This document shows positions 1-9,181 of a stretch of 64,000 nt of DNA, piece by piece (position 1 is the first letter of the stretch; the number at the start of each line of letters is the position of its first letter). A program made the position numbers and the translations under genes. The notes beneath the pieces are model-generated. The model did not search any database. It saw only the letters and a program-made list of their open reading frames with translations, and was not told where the DNA came from. The stretch comes from Devosia sp. 67-54. GTDB taxonomy: Bacteria > Pseudomonadota > Alphaproteobacteria > Rhizobiales > Devosiaceae. The stretch lies in assembly GCF_001899075.1 (NCBI RefSeq), contig NZ_MKVA01000008.1, positions 310,001-374,000 on the forward strand. The letters run 5' to 3'.

Positions 1-2985
1 GTAGCGGTCCTGCGTCTTGAGGAAATCGAGGAAGACCTTGGGGTACATGAGGTAGGAGGCGAGGCGGAAATCGTCGATCTTCTCGCCGGTCTCCTTGGCC
101 ACCCTGGCCCGCTCCGCCTCGAGGTCGACGTCCTTGAGATAGGAGCCGGGCCGCTCGGTGAGCGGCGTGCGGCCCTTCAGCACCTTCTTCTGCAGGTTTT
201 TGGGGAATCCGCCCGGCGGCTGCCCGAGATCGCCGGCGAAGAACCCGACCACCGAATCCGGGAACGCGATCTCGCGGTTCGGGTCCTCGACGTCGGCGCG
301 CGTCAGCCCGGAGCTGACCATGGCGAGCGCCATGTCGCCCACCACCTTGGAGCTCGGCGTCACCTTGACGATATCGCCAAACATCCGGTTGACGTCGGCA
401 TAGGTCTTGGCCACTTCGTGCCAGCGGCTCTCGAGCCCCAGCGAACGCGCCTGTTCCTTGAGGTTGGTGAACTGCCCGCCCGGCATTTCGTGCAGGTAGA
501 CTTCCGACGCGCCGCCCTTGAGGTCGCTTTCGAAGGCGCGGTACTGCGTGCGCACCGCCTCCCAGTAGAACGAGATTTCGCGGATCACCTTGGCATCGAA
601 TCCGGGATCGCGATCGGTGTCGCGCAGCGCCGCCGCCACCGAGCCGAAAGTCGGCTGGCTGGTGGTGCCCGAGAACGCGTCCATCGCCGCATCCACCGCG
701 TCGACGCCGGCCTCGACCGCCGCCATCAGCGTCGCCGAGGCGGCGCCCGACGTGTCGTGCGTGTGGAGGTGGATCGGCAGCCCGATCTCCTGCTTCAGCG
801 CCGAGATCAGCACCTTGGCGGCCGCCGGCTTCAGCAGCCCCGCCATGTCCTTGATGCCGAGGATGTGCGCGCCTGCCGCCTCCAGCTCCCTGGCCAGTCC
901 GACGTAATATTTGAGGTCGTATTTCGGCCGGCTCGCATCGAACAGGTCGCCGGTGTAGCAGATGGCGCCCTCCGCCACCTTGCCCGCCTCGGCCACCGCG
1001 TCGATCGACACGCGCATGTTTTCGACCCAGTTGAGGCAGTCGAAGATGCGGAACACATCGACGCCGCCCTTCGCCGCCTGGCGCACGAAGAACTTGACCA
1101 CATTGTCGGGATAGTTGGTGTAGCCGACGCCGTTCGATCCGCGCAGCAGCATCTGCGTCAGGATGTTCGGCGCGCCCTCGCGCACCGCCGCCAGCCGCTC
1201 CCACGGATCCTCGTTGAGAAAGCGCATCGCCACGTCGAACGTCGCGCCGCCCCAGCATTCGAGCGAGAACAGATTGGGCAGCCCGCGCGCATAGCTCTCG
1301 GCGATGCGCGTGATGTCGTAGCTGCGCATGCGCGTCGCCAGCAGGCTCTGATGCGCGTCGCGCATCGTGGTGTCGGTGAAGAGCACTGCCTTTTGCGCCT
1401 TCATCCACTCGGCGAGGCCCTTCGGCCCCTGCCGCTCCAGCACCTGCCGCGAGCCGTCGATCAGCGTCACCGGCTCGTAGAGCGGCGGCACCGGCTCGAT
1501 GGCGTCGGCCGGCGGCCGCGGCCGGTCTCGCACTTCCGGATGGCCGTTGACCGTGACGTCGGCGATATAGGTCAACAGCTTGGTCGCCCGGTCCTTGCGG
1601 CGCTCGAACTGGAACAGCTCCGGCGTCGTGTCGATGAACCGCGTGGTGTAGCGGTTGTTGACGAAATCGGGATGCGTGATGATGTTCTCGAGGAAAGCGA
1701 GATTGGTCGCGACGCCGCGGATGCGGAACTCGCGCAGCGCCCGGTGCATGCGGGCGATCGCCTCTTCCGGCGTCGGCGCCCAGCAGGTGACCTTCTCGAG
1801 CAGCGGATCGTAGAACCGCGTGATGATGGCGCCGGCATAGGCCGTGCCCCCGTCGAGCCGCACCCCGAACCCGGTCGCCTCGCGATAGGCGGTGATCCGC
1901 CCGTAATCTGGAATGAAATTCTCTTCCGGATCTTCCGTCGTCACCCGGCACTGGATGGCGTGGTCGCGCAGCTTGATGTCCTGCTGCTTCGGCACGCCCG
2001 ATTCCGGCGTGCCGATCACCGCGCCCTCCATGATGCGGATCTGCGCCTTGACGATGTCGATATCGGTAACGATCTCGGTGACCGTGTGCTCCACCTGGAT
2101 GCGCGGGTTCACTTCGATGAAGTAGAATTTGTCGGTGTCGGCATCGAGCAGGAATTCGACCGTGCCGGCGCAGCGATAATTGGCGCTGCGCCCGAGCCGC
2201 AGCGCCGCCTCGGTCAGGTCGTGGCGTACCGCGTCGCTCAGATACGGTGCCGGCGCCCGCTCCACCACCTTCTGGTTGCGCCGCTGCACCGAGCAGTCAC
2301 GCTCGAACAGATGCACGAGGTTGCCGTGGTCGTCGCCGATGAGCTGCACCTCGACGTGCCGCGCCCGCTCGATCAGCTTTTCGAGATACATCTCGTCCTT
2401 GCCGAACGCCGCCTTGGCCTCGCGCTTGCCCTCGCTCACCTCGGCGACCAGCGATTTCTCGTCCATGATCCGGCGCATGCCGCGCCCGCCGCCGCCCCAG
2501 CTCGCCTTCAGCATCAGCGGATAGCCGATGGCGGCGGCGAGGCGCTTCACCTCCTCCATGTCGTCGGGCAGCGCCTCGGTGGCCGGCACCACCGGCACGC
2601 CGGCGGCGATCGCCATGTTGCGCGCCGCGACCTTGTTGCCGAGGTCGCGCATGGTCTGCGGCTTCGGCCCGATGAAGATGATCCCGGCATCCTCGCAGGC
2701 TTCGGCGAACTCCGGCGATTCCGACAGCAGCCCATAGCCGGGATGGATGGCGTCGGCGCCCGCCGCCCGCGCCACGCGGATATATTCGTCGATCTGCAGG
2801 TACGCCTCGACCGGCCCCTTGCCCTTGCCGATCAGGTACGCCTCGTCGGCCTTGAAGCGGTGCAGCGCCAGCTTGTCCTCTTCGGCGTAGCAGGCAACGG
2901 TCTTGATGTTCAGCTCGTTGGCCGCGCGGAACACGCGGATGGCGATTTCGCTGCGGTTGGCGACGAGGATTTTCTTGATCGGCAT
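1..2985 (-). CDS. pyc: Pyruvate carboxylase, C-terminus cut by window edge
   Basis: Biotin-dependent, anaplerotic carboxylation of pyruvate to oxaloacetate. 995 codons are visible of a family length near 1150. The N-terminal biotin carboxylase/ATP-grasp part starts MPIKKILVANR and carries the Gly-rich ATP loop (GGGGRG) near residue 165. The carboxyltransferase domain follows, with the TDTTMRDAHQS motif near residue 537 that contributes metal-site residues. The last visible residues are in the conserved region before the biotinyl domain, so the biotin-accepting lysine lies outside the window. The ATG at 2985 matches the conserved N-terminus of the family. The terminator of the upstream gene lies between the two, so pyc probably has its own promoter in 2986-3033. 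Confidence 0.97.
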   Translation of the reverse strand, partial: MPIKKILVANRSEIAIRVFRAANELNIKTVACYAEEDKLALHRFKADEAYLIGKGKGPVEAYLQIDEYIRVARAAGADAIHPGYGLLSESPEFAEACEDAGIIFIGPKPQTMRDLGNKVAARNMAIAAGVPVVPATEALPDDMEEVKRLAAAIGYPLMLKASWGGGGRGMRRIMDEKSLVAEVSEGKREAKAAFGKDEMYLEKLIERARHVEVQLIGDDHGNLVHLFERDCSVQRRNQKVVERAPAPYLSDAVRHDLTEAALRLGRSANYRCAGTVEFLLDADTDKFYFIEVNPRIQVEHTVTEIVTDIDIVKAQIRIMEGAVIGTPESGVPKQQDIKLRDHAIQCRVTTEDPEENFIPDYGRITAYREATGFGVRLDGGTAYAGAIITRFYDPLLEKVTCWAPTPEEAIARMHRALREFRIRGVATNLAFLENIITHPDFVNNRYTTRFIDTTPELFQFERRKDRATKLLTYIADVTVNGHPEVRDRPRPPADAIEPVPPLYEPVTLIDGSRQVLERQGPKGLAEWMKAQKAVLFTDTTMRDAHQSLLATRMRSYDITRIAESYARGLPNLFSLECWGGATFDVAMRFLNEDPWERLAAVREGAPNILTQMLLRGSNGVGYTNYPDNVVKFFVRQAAKGGVDVFRIFDCLNWVENMRVSIDAVAEAGKVAEGAICYTGDLFDASRPKYDLKYYVGLARELEAAGAHILGIKDMAGLLKPAAAKVLISALKQEIGLPIHLHTHDTSGAASATLMAAVEAGVDAVDAAMDAFSGTTSQPTFGSVAAALRDTDRDPGFDAKVIREISFYWEAVRTQYRAFESDLKGGASEVYLHEMPGGQFTNLKEQARSLGLESRWHEVAKTYADVNRMFGDIVKVTPSSKVVGDMALAMVSSGLTRADVEDPNREIAFPDSVVGFFAGDLGQPPGGFPKNLQKKVLKGRTPLTERPGSYLKDVDLEAERARVAKETGEKIDDFRLASYLMYPKVFLDFLKTQDRY

Positions 2986-3033
2986 CGATTTAAGGTCCGG
3001 TCACGAGGGGACGAGGGCGTTGCCGCCGGCTCG

Positions 3034-3066
3034 AAAAACAAAGGGCCCCGCATCGACGAGGCCCCG
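3034..3066 (-). terminator. Rho-independent terminator of the DUF442 gene
   Basis: Read on the minus strand, GGCCTCG pairs with CGGGGCC around a 6-nt loop (one G-U pair, one more G-C outside) and is followed by TTTGTTTTT. It sits just after the stop codon of the gene at 3070-3489 and before the pyc start. Confidence 0.8.
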
Positions 3067-3069
3067 GGC

Positions 3070-3489
3070 TTACTGTTTCTGGCTGAGATGGCCCAAGAGG
3101 TGGGACATGTCGTAGCCGGCGCGCGCCGCCGCCGCGACGATCTCCTCTGCCGGCAGCTTTCCGGCCTGCGACAGCGCCCACAAGGTGGTGGAGCGCGTGC
3201 CGGATCGGCAGAATGCCAGGACGGGCCCGGCGCTCCCCTCGAGCGCCGCCTCCGTCTCGACCACCATCTGCGACGACACCCCGTCGCGTCCGAGCGGGAT
3301 GTAGTGGTAGGCGAGCCCGGCCTTTTCGGCCGCCGCCTGCATCGTCGCCGAGGACGGCTGGTCAGGCGATTCCCCGTCCGGCCGGTTGTTGATGACGGCG
3401 GTGAAACCGAGGGCCTTGAGCGCGGGAAAATCCTCCGGGCTGATCTGCGGGGCGACGCTCACGTGCTCGTTGATCCGCTTGACGTCCAA
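3070..3489 (-). CDS. DUF442 / TIGR01244-type phosphatase-like protein
   Basis: 139 residues with the tyrosine-phosphatase-like fold typical of DUF442, the domain fused to the beta-lactamase-like hydrolase Blh in rhizobia and present alone in many alphaproteobacteria. The signature is a Cys-Arg-Ser-Gly-Thr-Arg-Ser loop near residue 95, preceded by a small hydrophobic strand. Cys and Arg are four residues apart, one fewer than in the classic CX5R loop, which is usual for this family. The substrate is unknown; rhizobial relatives have been linked to sulfide and biofilm functions, which cannot be concluded here. The reading frame starts at TTG (3489) with GGAG about 8 nt upstream. A strong terminator follows. 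Confidence 0.85.
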   Translation of the reverse strand: MDVKRINEHVSVAPQISPEDFPALKALGFTAVINNRPDGESPDQPSSATMQAAAEKAGLAYHYIPLGRDGVSSQMVVETEAALEGSAGPVLAFCRSGTRSTTLWALSQAGKLPAEEIVAAAARAGYDMSHLLGHLSQKQ

Positions 3490-3576
3490 TACTCTGCTCC
3501 AACTCGCGCCTTCGGGCTTCCCGGGGGAGGGTTATAGACGCCGGCCGCCGCCGGAGGCAACCGCGGCCTGCTCGGC

Positions 3577-3600
3577 AAAAAGGCGGAGGCCCGCCCGCCT
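3577..3600 (-). terminator. Terminator overlapping the stop of the betaine-binding-protein gene
   Basis: On the minus strand AGGCGG pairs with CCGCCT across an 8-nt loop, followed by TTTT. The 5' arm overlaps the TAG stop codon of the upstream gene. Confidence 0.65.
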
Positions 3601-4669
3601 ATTGCGCCGGCTTGCCCACCCAGGGCTGCCAGATTTCGCCGCGCGCCGCGACGAACGCGTCGGCGACGCTCTCGATCGTCGCCCCGGGCTCGCTGAGGTT
3701 CTGCAGCAGCGTGTTCATCTCGGCGAACGGCATGTGCGCACGCTGGAAATACGCCGCCACCTCCGGCGCATCGAGGAACACCCATTGCGCCAGCGCCACG
3801 ATCACCGGATCGGGCGAGAACCCGGACGGCTTCGGGTCGGCGCAGGCGACCCGGCCGAGGCACACGAAGCTGTCCTTGTCGAACGGCCCCAGATCCACCT
3901 GCTTGAAGGCGAATTGCGCAAGCACCGCATTGGGTTGCCAATAGTAGAACAGGATCGGCTGCTTGCGGCTCTCGGCCTCAGAGATCAGCGTGTCGAGCTC
4001 GAACCGATTGGCCGGCTCGACGATGTCGAACACCCCCTCGAGCCCGTTGGCGCGGATCAAATTGCGGTTGATCACCGAGCAGGCCCAATCCGGCGGGCAC
4101 GAGATGAACCGCGCCTTCTTCTGCCCGGGGGCGAGGAAATCCTTCCAGTTCGCCTTGAGGCCGGCGATCGTCGTCACGTCGGGGTGCGCCGCGACCTCGT
4201 AATCGGGCACGAACCAGCCCTCGAACGTGGCGTCGGAATAGGTGGTGCCGGCCTGCCGCACCTCCTCGGTCTTGAGCGCGGTGTTCCACACGTCGGCAAC
4301 GCGGGTGATCCACAATTCCGGCGCCACCGCCGGCTGCCCGTTGGCCCCCATCGACGACGGCGTCACCGCGAGGTCGCCCGGCACCACCTCGACGTCGCAG
4401 CCGAATTGCTGCTGCACCAGCCGGGCGTGGATTTCGGCCAGCAATTGCGCCGTCGGCCATGGCATGCGGGCGATGGTGATGGTCTTGCCGCCGCAGGGCG
4501 GCGGCGGTCCCGGCTCCTCCGACGACGAGGCGTCGGCGTCGTCGGCCGTGTCGGGCACGCTCACCGCCTCGCTGGCGCCGGGCGGCTGCAGCGAAATCAC
4601 CGAGTCCTGCGCGAACACCGGCCCCGCCAGCAGCACGGCCAGGGTGAGACAGCAGGAAAATCGGAGCAT
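3599..4669 (-). CDS. Glycine betaine/proline-type ABC substrate-binding protein (OpuAC/ProX-like)
   Basis: 356 residues. A signal peptide (about residues 1-20, MLRFSCCL... ending VFAQ) is followed by an acidic, proline-rich linker and the OpuAC-type periplasmic binding domain from about residue 55 to the end. Features of the family seen here are the MPWPTAQ start of the domain, a conserved FEGWFVPDY segment and FYYWQPN. Such proteins deliver quaternary amines to an inner-membrane permease. No permease or ATPase gene of this type is adjacent, so it is an orphan binding protein within this window. The ATG at 4669 was chosen because it places the signal peptide at the N-terminus; a longer frame upstream lacks sense. 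It is divergent from livK and ends in a terminator. Confidence 0.88.
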   Translation of the reverse strand: MLRFSCCLTLAVLLAGPVFAQDSVISLQPPGASEAVSVPDTADDADASSSEEPGPPPPCGGKTITIARMPWPTAQLLAEIHARLVQQQFGCDVEVVPGDLAVTPSSMGANGQPAVAPELWITRVADVWNTALKTEEVRQAGTTYSDATFEGWFVPDYEVAAHPDVTTIAGLKANWKDFLAPGQKKARFISCPPDWACSVINRNLIRANGLEGVFDIVEPANRFELDTLISEAESRKQPILFYYWQPNAVLAQFAFKQVDLGPFDKDSFVCLGRVACADPKPSGFSPDPVIVALAQWVFLDAPEVAAYFQRAHMPFAEMNTLLQNLSEPGATIESVADAFVAARGEIWQPWVGKPAQ

Positions 4670-4743
4670 CGGAGGTCCGCCGCGCACAAAAACCGGGGCG
4701 AGCGTAAGCGCTTCGCCGCCGTTTACGCAACCGCGCGAACGCC

Positions 4744-4781
4744 TTGACCGCCCGATCAAATCCGGGTGACTCGCGATTACG
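4744..4781. promoter_or_regulatory. Candidate operator upstream of livK
   Basis: TTGACC-N4-GATCAA (4744-4759) is followed 22 bp centre-to-centre by a TCGCGA palindrome inside ACTCGCGATTACG (4769-4781). A very similar pair stands upstream of livG at 10744-10779. The regulator is not identified. Basis: direct reading; the function is inferred. Confidence 0.45.
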
Positions 4782-4896
4782 ATTTGTGCAATATCGGCCG
4801 CAGCGGAGCGTCGTAAGGGGCTCCCATAAGATGTTGCGCCGGTTGAACAAGGTCCGAAACGGCCGCCGAGCGGGGCAACCATTGCAGAGGGACATC

Positions 4897-6108
4897 ATGA
4901 TCAATGTGAACAAATTCGTCGGTCTCGCGGCCGCTGCTGCCATCCTGGCGGCGACCCCCGCGCTGGCCGCCGACGTCAAGGTCGGTATTCTCGGCGACAT
5001 CACCGGACCGATCGAAGCCCTGGCCGGCCCGATCGTCAAGGCGGCCCAGCAGGCCTTCAGCGACGTCAATGCCCAGGGCGGCATCCTCGACGGCAAGCTG
5101 GTCGTGGTCACCGGCGACAGCGCCTGCGACCCGTCCGTGGCCGGCCCGGCCGCCGACAAGCTCGTCAACACCGACCAGGTCGTCGGCATCGTCGGCGCCT
5201 TCTGCACCGGCGCCACCATCGGCGCCGCGACCGCCGCGGGCATCCCCGGCGGCGTCGTCATGATCTCGCCGTCCGCCACCGCGCCGGCGCTGACCACCCT
5301 CGACGACAAGGACCTCGTCTTCCGCACCGCCCCGTCGGATGCGTTCCAGGGCGTCAAGCTCGCCGACCTGCTCATCCAGAAGGGCATCAAGTCGGTGGCG
5401 CTCACCTATGTGAACAACGACTACGGCAAGGGCCTCGCCGACGTGTTCAAGGCGACCTACACCAAGGAAGGCGGCACCATCTCCGCCGACGTGTCGCATG
5501 AAGACGGCAAGGCCGACTATCGCGCCGAGCTCGGCCAGCTGGCCGCCGGCGGCGACAAGAACCTGGTGATCATCGCCTATGCGTCGGGCTCCGCCCACAC
5601 CATCCTGCAGCAGGCGGTCGAGGCCGGTGACTTCACCACCTATATCGGCGTCGACGGCGTGATCGGCGACGACCTGCTCAAGGGCATCGACCCGGCGGCC
5701 GTCAACGGCCACCTGTTCGCCACCCGCGCCGGCGCTTACACCGGCGACGGCGCTGCGGCCTTCGACAAGAACGAAGCCGCGCTCAAGAACGACAAGGGCC
5801 AGTACGACACCTACGTGCCGCAGGCCTACGACGCCGCCTTCCTGCTCGCCCTCGCGATCGAGAAGAACGGCAAGGCCGACCGCGCCGGCCTGAGCCAGGC
5901 GCTGCGCGACGTCGCCACCGCCCCGGGCGAGAAGATCCTGCCCGGCGAGTGGAAGAAGGCCGTCGAGCTGATCAAGGCCGGCAAGGACATCGACTATGAG
6001 GGCGCCTCGGGCCCGGCCGAGTTCGACAAGGCCGGCGACGTCGACGGCATCATCGTCGAGGTCGACGTGCAGGACGGCAAGTTCGTCGAAGTCGGCCCGG
6101 TCAAGTGA
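4897..6108 (+). CDS. livK: Branched-chain amino acid ABC transporter substrate-binding protein
   Basis: 403 residues. The Sec signal peptide (residues 1-25, ending PALAA) is followed by the ligand-binding receptor fold of the LivJ/LivK family: DVKVGILGDITGP at the mature N-terminus, the two Rossmann-like lobes, and the CDPSVAGPAADKLV segment. It captures Leu/Ile/Val-like ligands in the periplasm for the LivHMGF complex encoded at 6897-10668 on the other strand. The ATG at 4897 has an AGAGGGA ribosome site 7-8 nt upstream; a longer frame from 4744 would put the signal peptide inside the protein. It has its own strong terminator, so it is made separately from the permease, which fits a binding protein needed in excess. 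Confidence 0.93.
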   Translation: MINVNKFVGLAAAAAILAATPALAADVKVGILGDITGPIEALAGPIVKAAQQAFSDVNAQGGILDGKLVVVTGDSACDPSVAGPAADKLVNTDQVVGIVGAFCTGATIGAATAAGIPGGVVMISPSATAPALTTLDDKDLVFRTAPSDAFQGVKLADLLIQKGIKSVALTYVNNDYGKGLADVFKATYTKEGGTISADVSHEDGKADYRAELGQLAAGGDKNLVIIAYASGSAHTILQQAVEAGDFTTYIGVDGVIGDDLLKGIDPAAVNGHLFATRAGAYTGDGAAAFDKNEAALKNDKGQYDTYVPQAYDAAFLLALAIEKNGKADRAGLSQALRDVATAPGEKILPGEWKKAVELIKAGKDIDYEGASGPAEFDKAGDVDGIIVEVDVQDGKFVEVGPVK

Positions 6109-6133
6109 TCGGCTGGCATCGCTGAGTTGACGA

Positions 6134-6159
6134 GGCCCGGGAGCGATCCCGGGCCTTTT
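6134..6159 (+). terminator. Strong rho-independent terminator after livK
   Basis: GGCCCGGG (6134-6141) and CCCGGGCC (6148-6155) form a perfect 8-bp stem with a 6-nt loop, followed by TTTT. It lies 26 nt after the livK stop. Confidence 0.93.
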
Positions 6160-6248
6160 CGTTGCCGCCCGGCAGAAAAATCGCGACCGGCTGTCGAAAG
6201 CCGCTCGGCTCCGTCGATTAGATGCAACACCCATCACGGAGCAGCAGC

Positions 6249-6890
6249 ATGACCCCGACCATCACCGCTTTTGAACGTTCGCCCGATGGCGGCAAGGGCC
6301 TGGCCCGCGACATGCGCGTGCGCTGGGCGCTCGAGGAGGTCGGCCAGCCCTACGAGGTCCGCTACGTGTCCTTTGCGGCGATGAAGCAGCCAGCCCACCG
6401 GGGGCGCAATCCCTTCGGCCAGATCCCGACCTATGAGGACGGTGGCCTGGTGCTGTTCGAAAGCGGCGCCATCATCTTTCACATCGCCGGGCGGCATGCC
6501 GGCCTGCTGCCGGCCGACGCCGATGCCCGGGCGCGCGCCATCGCCTGGATGTTCGCCGCGGTCAGCACCGTGGAGCCGCCGATCCTGGAATTTGCCAGCG
6601 CCTGGCTGTTCGAGAGCCCGCAGAGCTGGGCCGCCGAGCGCATGCCGATGCTCGAGGAGCGCGTGCATGTCCGGCTCCGCGACCTGTCGGCCCGGCTCGG
6701 CGAGGCCGAGTGGCTGGACGGAAACTTCAGCGCCGGCGATCTGATGATGGTGCATGTGCTGCAGCGCCTCGCGCCGTCCGGCATGCTGGCCAAACACCCC
6801 AGCCTTGCCGCCTACGTCGCCCGCGCCGAAGCCCGCCCCGCCTACCGGCGCGCCTTTGCGGCGCAATACGCCGTGAATGCCGCGGCGTGA
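6249..6890 (+). CDS. Glutathione S-transferase family protein
   Basis: 213 residues with the two-domain GST layout: an N-terminal thioredoxin-like half (to about residue 80), including the glutathione-site NPFGQIPTYED and the ESGAI motif that binds the gamma-glutamyl group, and a C-terminal helical half. The class and substrate cannot be told from sequence. GGAG at 6238-6241, 7 nt before the ATG at 6249, decides the start over an in-frame ATG at 6222. It converges on livM with 6 nt between the stops, so transcripts probably overlap. Confidence 0.9.
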   Translation: MTPTITAFERSPDGGKGLARDMRVRWALEEVGQPYEVRYVSFAAMKQPAHRGRNPFGQIPTYEDGGLVLFESGAIIFHIAGRHAGLLPADADARARAIAWMFAAVSTVEPPILEFASAWLFESPQSWAAERMPMLEERVHVRLRDLSARLGEAEWLDGNFSAGDLMMVHVLQRLAPSGMLAKHPSLAAYVARAEARPAYRRAFAAQYAVNAAA

Positions 6891-6896
6891 GGCGCC

Positions 6897-8177
6897 CTAC
6901 CGCTCGCGCCGCACCACTTCGGGGATCAGGCCCTTGGGGGCGTAGCGCAGCGCCAGGACGATCACCACGCCGAGCACGAACACGCGCATCTGCAGCGACC
7001 GTGAATCGATGTCGGGGATGGCGCCCCAGCCGAGCTGCGTGGTCCAGCCGGAAATGGCGTAGAATAGTGCCTGGCTGAGTGGCCCCGACAGCGTATAGAC
7101 CAGATAGATCAGCATCGCGCCGAGCAGCGCGCCCCAATTGTTGCCGGCGCCGCCCACGATCACCATAACCCAGAACAGGAAGGTGTGGTTGATCGGCTGG
7201 TACGAGCCCGGATCGAAGATCTGCAGCATCGACACCAGCATCGCCCCGCCGATGCCCATCAGCACCGCGCCAAGCACGAACAGCTCCAGCTGCCGTGCGG
7301 TGACGTTCTTGCCCATCGAATTGGCGGCAATGAAGTTGTCGCGGATCGCCCGCATCATCCGCCCCCACGGCCCGCCATAGGCGCGCTGGATGAGGAACAT
7401 CACGATGGCGACGACGACCAGCGCCAGCGCCAGATAGCCGCCGCGCGCATAGATGAAGGACACCGCCGGCGCGACGCCGTGATCCTGATAGTCGCCCGGC
7501 GTCGGCACCGGCCAGGGGATCGGCGACACGGTGAGCGTGCCGCGCGTCAGCCAGTCGGCGTTCTTGATCAGCGCCCGGATGATTTCGGAGATGCCGATGG
7601 TGGCGATGGCGAGATAGTCCGACCGCAGCCCGAGCGCGATCTTGCCGATGATCCAGGCGACGCCGCCGGCGAGGATGCCGCCGAAAATCCAGCCGAGCAC
7701 CGGATGCAGGCCAAGGCCGCCGATGAAGCCGTCATGCTTTTCGATGTAGTTCGCCGCCGGATCGATCTGGCTGCGATAGACGACATAGGCGATGAAGTAG
7801 CACAGCACCATCAGCGCCGCCTTCCAGCCGCCCTTGAGCGGCAGCCGCCGGGCGCCCCACACCAGCGCGAACCCGGCCGCGAACGCCACCAGCGCACGCA
7901 GCAGCCAGATCGGCCCCTCGCCGGTCCAGAACGTCTTGCTGACCGGATAGGAGACGAAGGTGACGGCGAAGCCGCCGATCATCACGAAGCCGAGGATGCC
8001 GAAATTGAACAGCCCGCCATAGCCGAACTGCACGTTGAGCCCGAGCGCCACCAGCGCGAAGGCGGTGGATTGCAGCAGCAGCAGCGAGATGTTGGCCGGT
8101 CCCTGCCACAGCCCGACCAGCACGATGAAGACGGCCAGCCCCAGATAGAGCAGCGCCGCCCGCGAGACGCTGTTCAT
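6897..8177 (-). CDS. livM: Branched-chain amino acid ABC transporter permease LivM
   Basis: 426 residues, a polytopic inner-membrane subunit of the LivM type (BPD_transp_2). It has multiple hydrophobic segments throughout and the conserved GYGGLFNFGILGF stretch near residue 57. Together with LivH it forms the membrane channel. The ATG at 8177 overlaps the livH stop in an ATGA, showing translational coupling; the frame extends further upstream, but that would run deep into livH. It is the last gene of livG-livF-livH-livM. The region around residues 85-150 looks longer than in the E. coli protein. Confidence 0.92.
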   Translation of the reverse strand: MNSVSRAALLYLGLAVFIVLVGLWQGPANISLLLLQSTAFALVALGLNVQFGYGGLFNFGILGFVMIGGFAVTFVSYPVSKTFWTGEGPIWLLRALVAFAAGFALVWGARRLPLKGGWKAALMVLCYFIAYVVYRSQIDPAANYIEKHDGFIGGLGLHPVLGWIFGGILAGGVAWIIGKIALGLRSDYLAIATIGISEIIRALIKNADWLTRGTLTVSPIPWPVPTPGDYQDHGVAPAVSFIYARGGYLALALVVVAIVMFLIQRAYGGPWGRMMRAIRDNFIAANSMGKNVTARQLELFVLGAVLMGIGGAMLVSMLQIFDPGSYQPINHTFLFWVMVIVGGAGNNWGALLGAMLIYLVYTLSGPLSQALFYAISGWTTQLGWGAIPDIDSRSLQMRVFVLGVVIVLALRYAPKGLIPEVVRRER

Positions 8178-9178
8178 GTCGAGGCCCCCTTGAAGATCCC
8201 CGTCGGGCGCCACAGCAGGGTGATCACCAGGATCACGAACGACACCGTCAGCTTGTATTCGGTGGGCACGAGGCTGAGATCGGGCGGAATGACGATCCAG
8301 TCCGGCAGCACGCCGGCCAGCGGCCGCAGGATGGTCGACCAGTTGAAGACGCCGAGCGTTTCGGCAAAGCCCAGCAGGAAGCCGCCGGCGATGGCGCCGT
8401 ACACCTGCCCGAGCCCACCCACGATCGCCGCCGCGAAGATCGGCAGGATGATGTTGAAGGCGAGGTCCGGCTTCAGCGACACGTCGAGCGACAGCATGGT
8501 GCCGGCGGCGCAGGCGAGCGCCGCGGCGATGACCCAGGTCAGCCGCACTACCAATTGCGTGTTGATGCCCGAGACCTGCGCCAGGTCGGCATTGTCGGCC
8601 ATGGCCCGCATCGCCTTGCCCAGGCGCGTGCCGGTGAGGAAGAAGTTGAGGATCAGCACCAGCACCACGGTGACGATCACCATCAGCACCTGCGGCTGCG
8701 TGAAGGTGATCGGCCGCGCCCCGGCCCAGCTCATGTCGATGCGGAAGATCGATTTGGTCTCGCCATAGTCGAAGAAGCTGTACTGGCCGGTGCCGAAGAA
8801 CAGCCGGATCAGCCCCTGCAGCATCAGCGTGACGCCGATCGAGGCGATCAGCAGCGTCACCGGCCGCGCGCCGCGGCGCCGGAGCGGCGCATAGACGGTC
8901 TTGTCGATGCCGAGCGCCACCGCGATGGTCAGCAGCATGGCCAGCGGCATCACCACGAAGCCCATCGGCACCGGCAGGTAGATGCCGTAATGATAGAAGA
9001 CGAGCGCGATGAGGAAGGCGAAGAAGGCCCCCATGGTCATCATGTCGCCATGCGCGAAATGCGCAAAGCGCAGGATGCCGAAGATCAGCGTCGCGCCGAT
9101 CGCCCCGAGCGCATAGATCGAGCCGAGCACCGTGCCGGCGACGAGGACCTTGTTGATGAAGAAGACGAGCACGTCCAT
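8174..9178 (-). CDS. livH: Branched-chain amino acid ABC transporter permease LivH
   Basis: 334 residues, a polytopic inner-membrane permease of the BPD_transp_2 family. The N-terminus shows GSIYALGAIGATLIFGILRFAHF-type residues followed by HGDMMTMGA, the typical LivH segment linking early membrane helices. It pairs with LivM. The start codon lies 4 nt after the livF stop and the stop overlaps the livM start, so the gene is embedded in the operon. Confidence 0.93.
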   Translation of the reverse strand: MDVLVFFINKVLVAGTVLGSIYALGAIGATLIFGILRFAHFAHGDMMTMGAFFAFLIALVFYHYGIYLPVPMGFVVMPLAMLLTIAVALGIDKTVYAPLRRRGARPVTLLIASIGVTLMLQGLIRLFFGTGQYSFFDYGETKSIFRIDMSWAGARPITFTQPQVLMVIVTVVLVLILNFFLTGTRLGKAMRAMADNADLAQVSGINTQLVVRLTWVIAAALACAAGTMLSLDVSLKPDLAFNIILPIFAAAIVGGLGQVYGAIAGGFLLGFAETLGVFNWSTILRPLAGVLPDWIVIPPDLSLVPTEYKLTVSFVILVITLLWRPTGIFKGAST

Positions 9179-9181
9179 CGC

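Noticed and set aside
418-3537. Open frame of 1039 codons on the + strand
   Set aside because: It is the complement of pyc and neighbours: Arg/His/Asp-rich, with no fold or family, and a product of high third-position GC.
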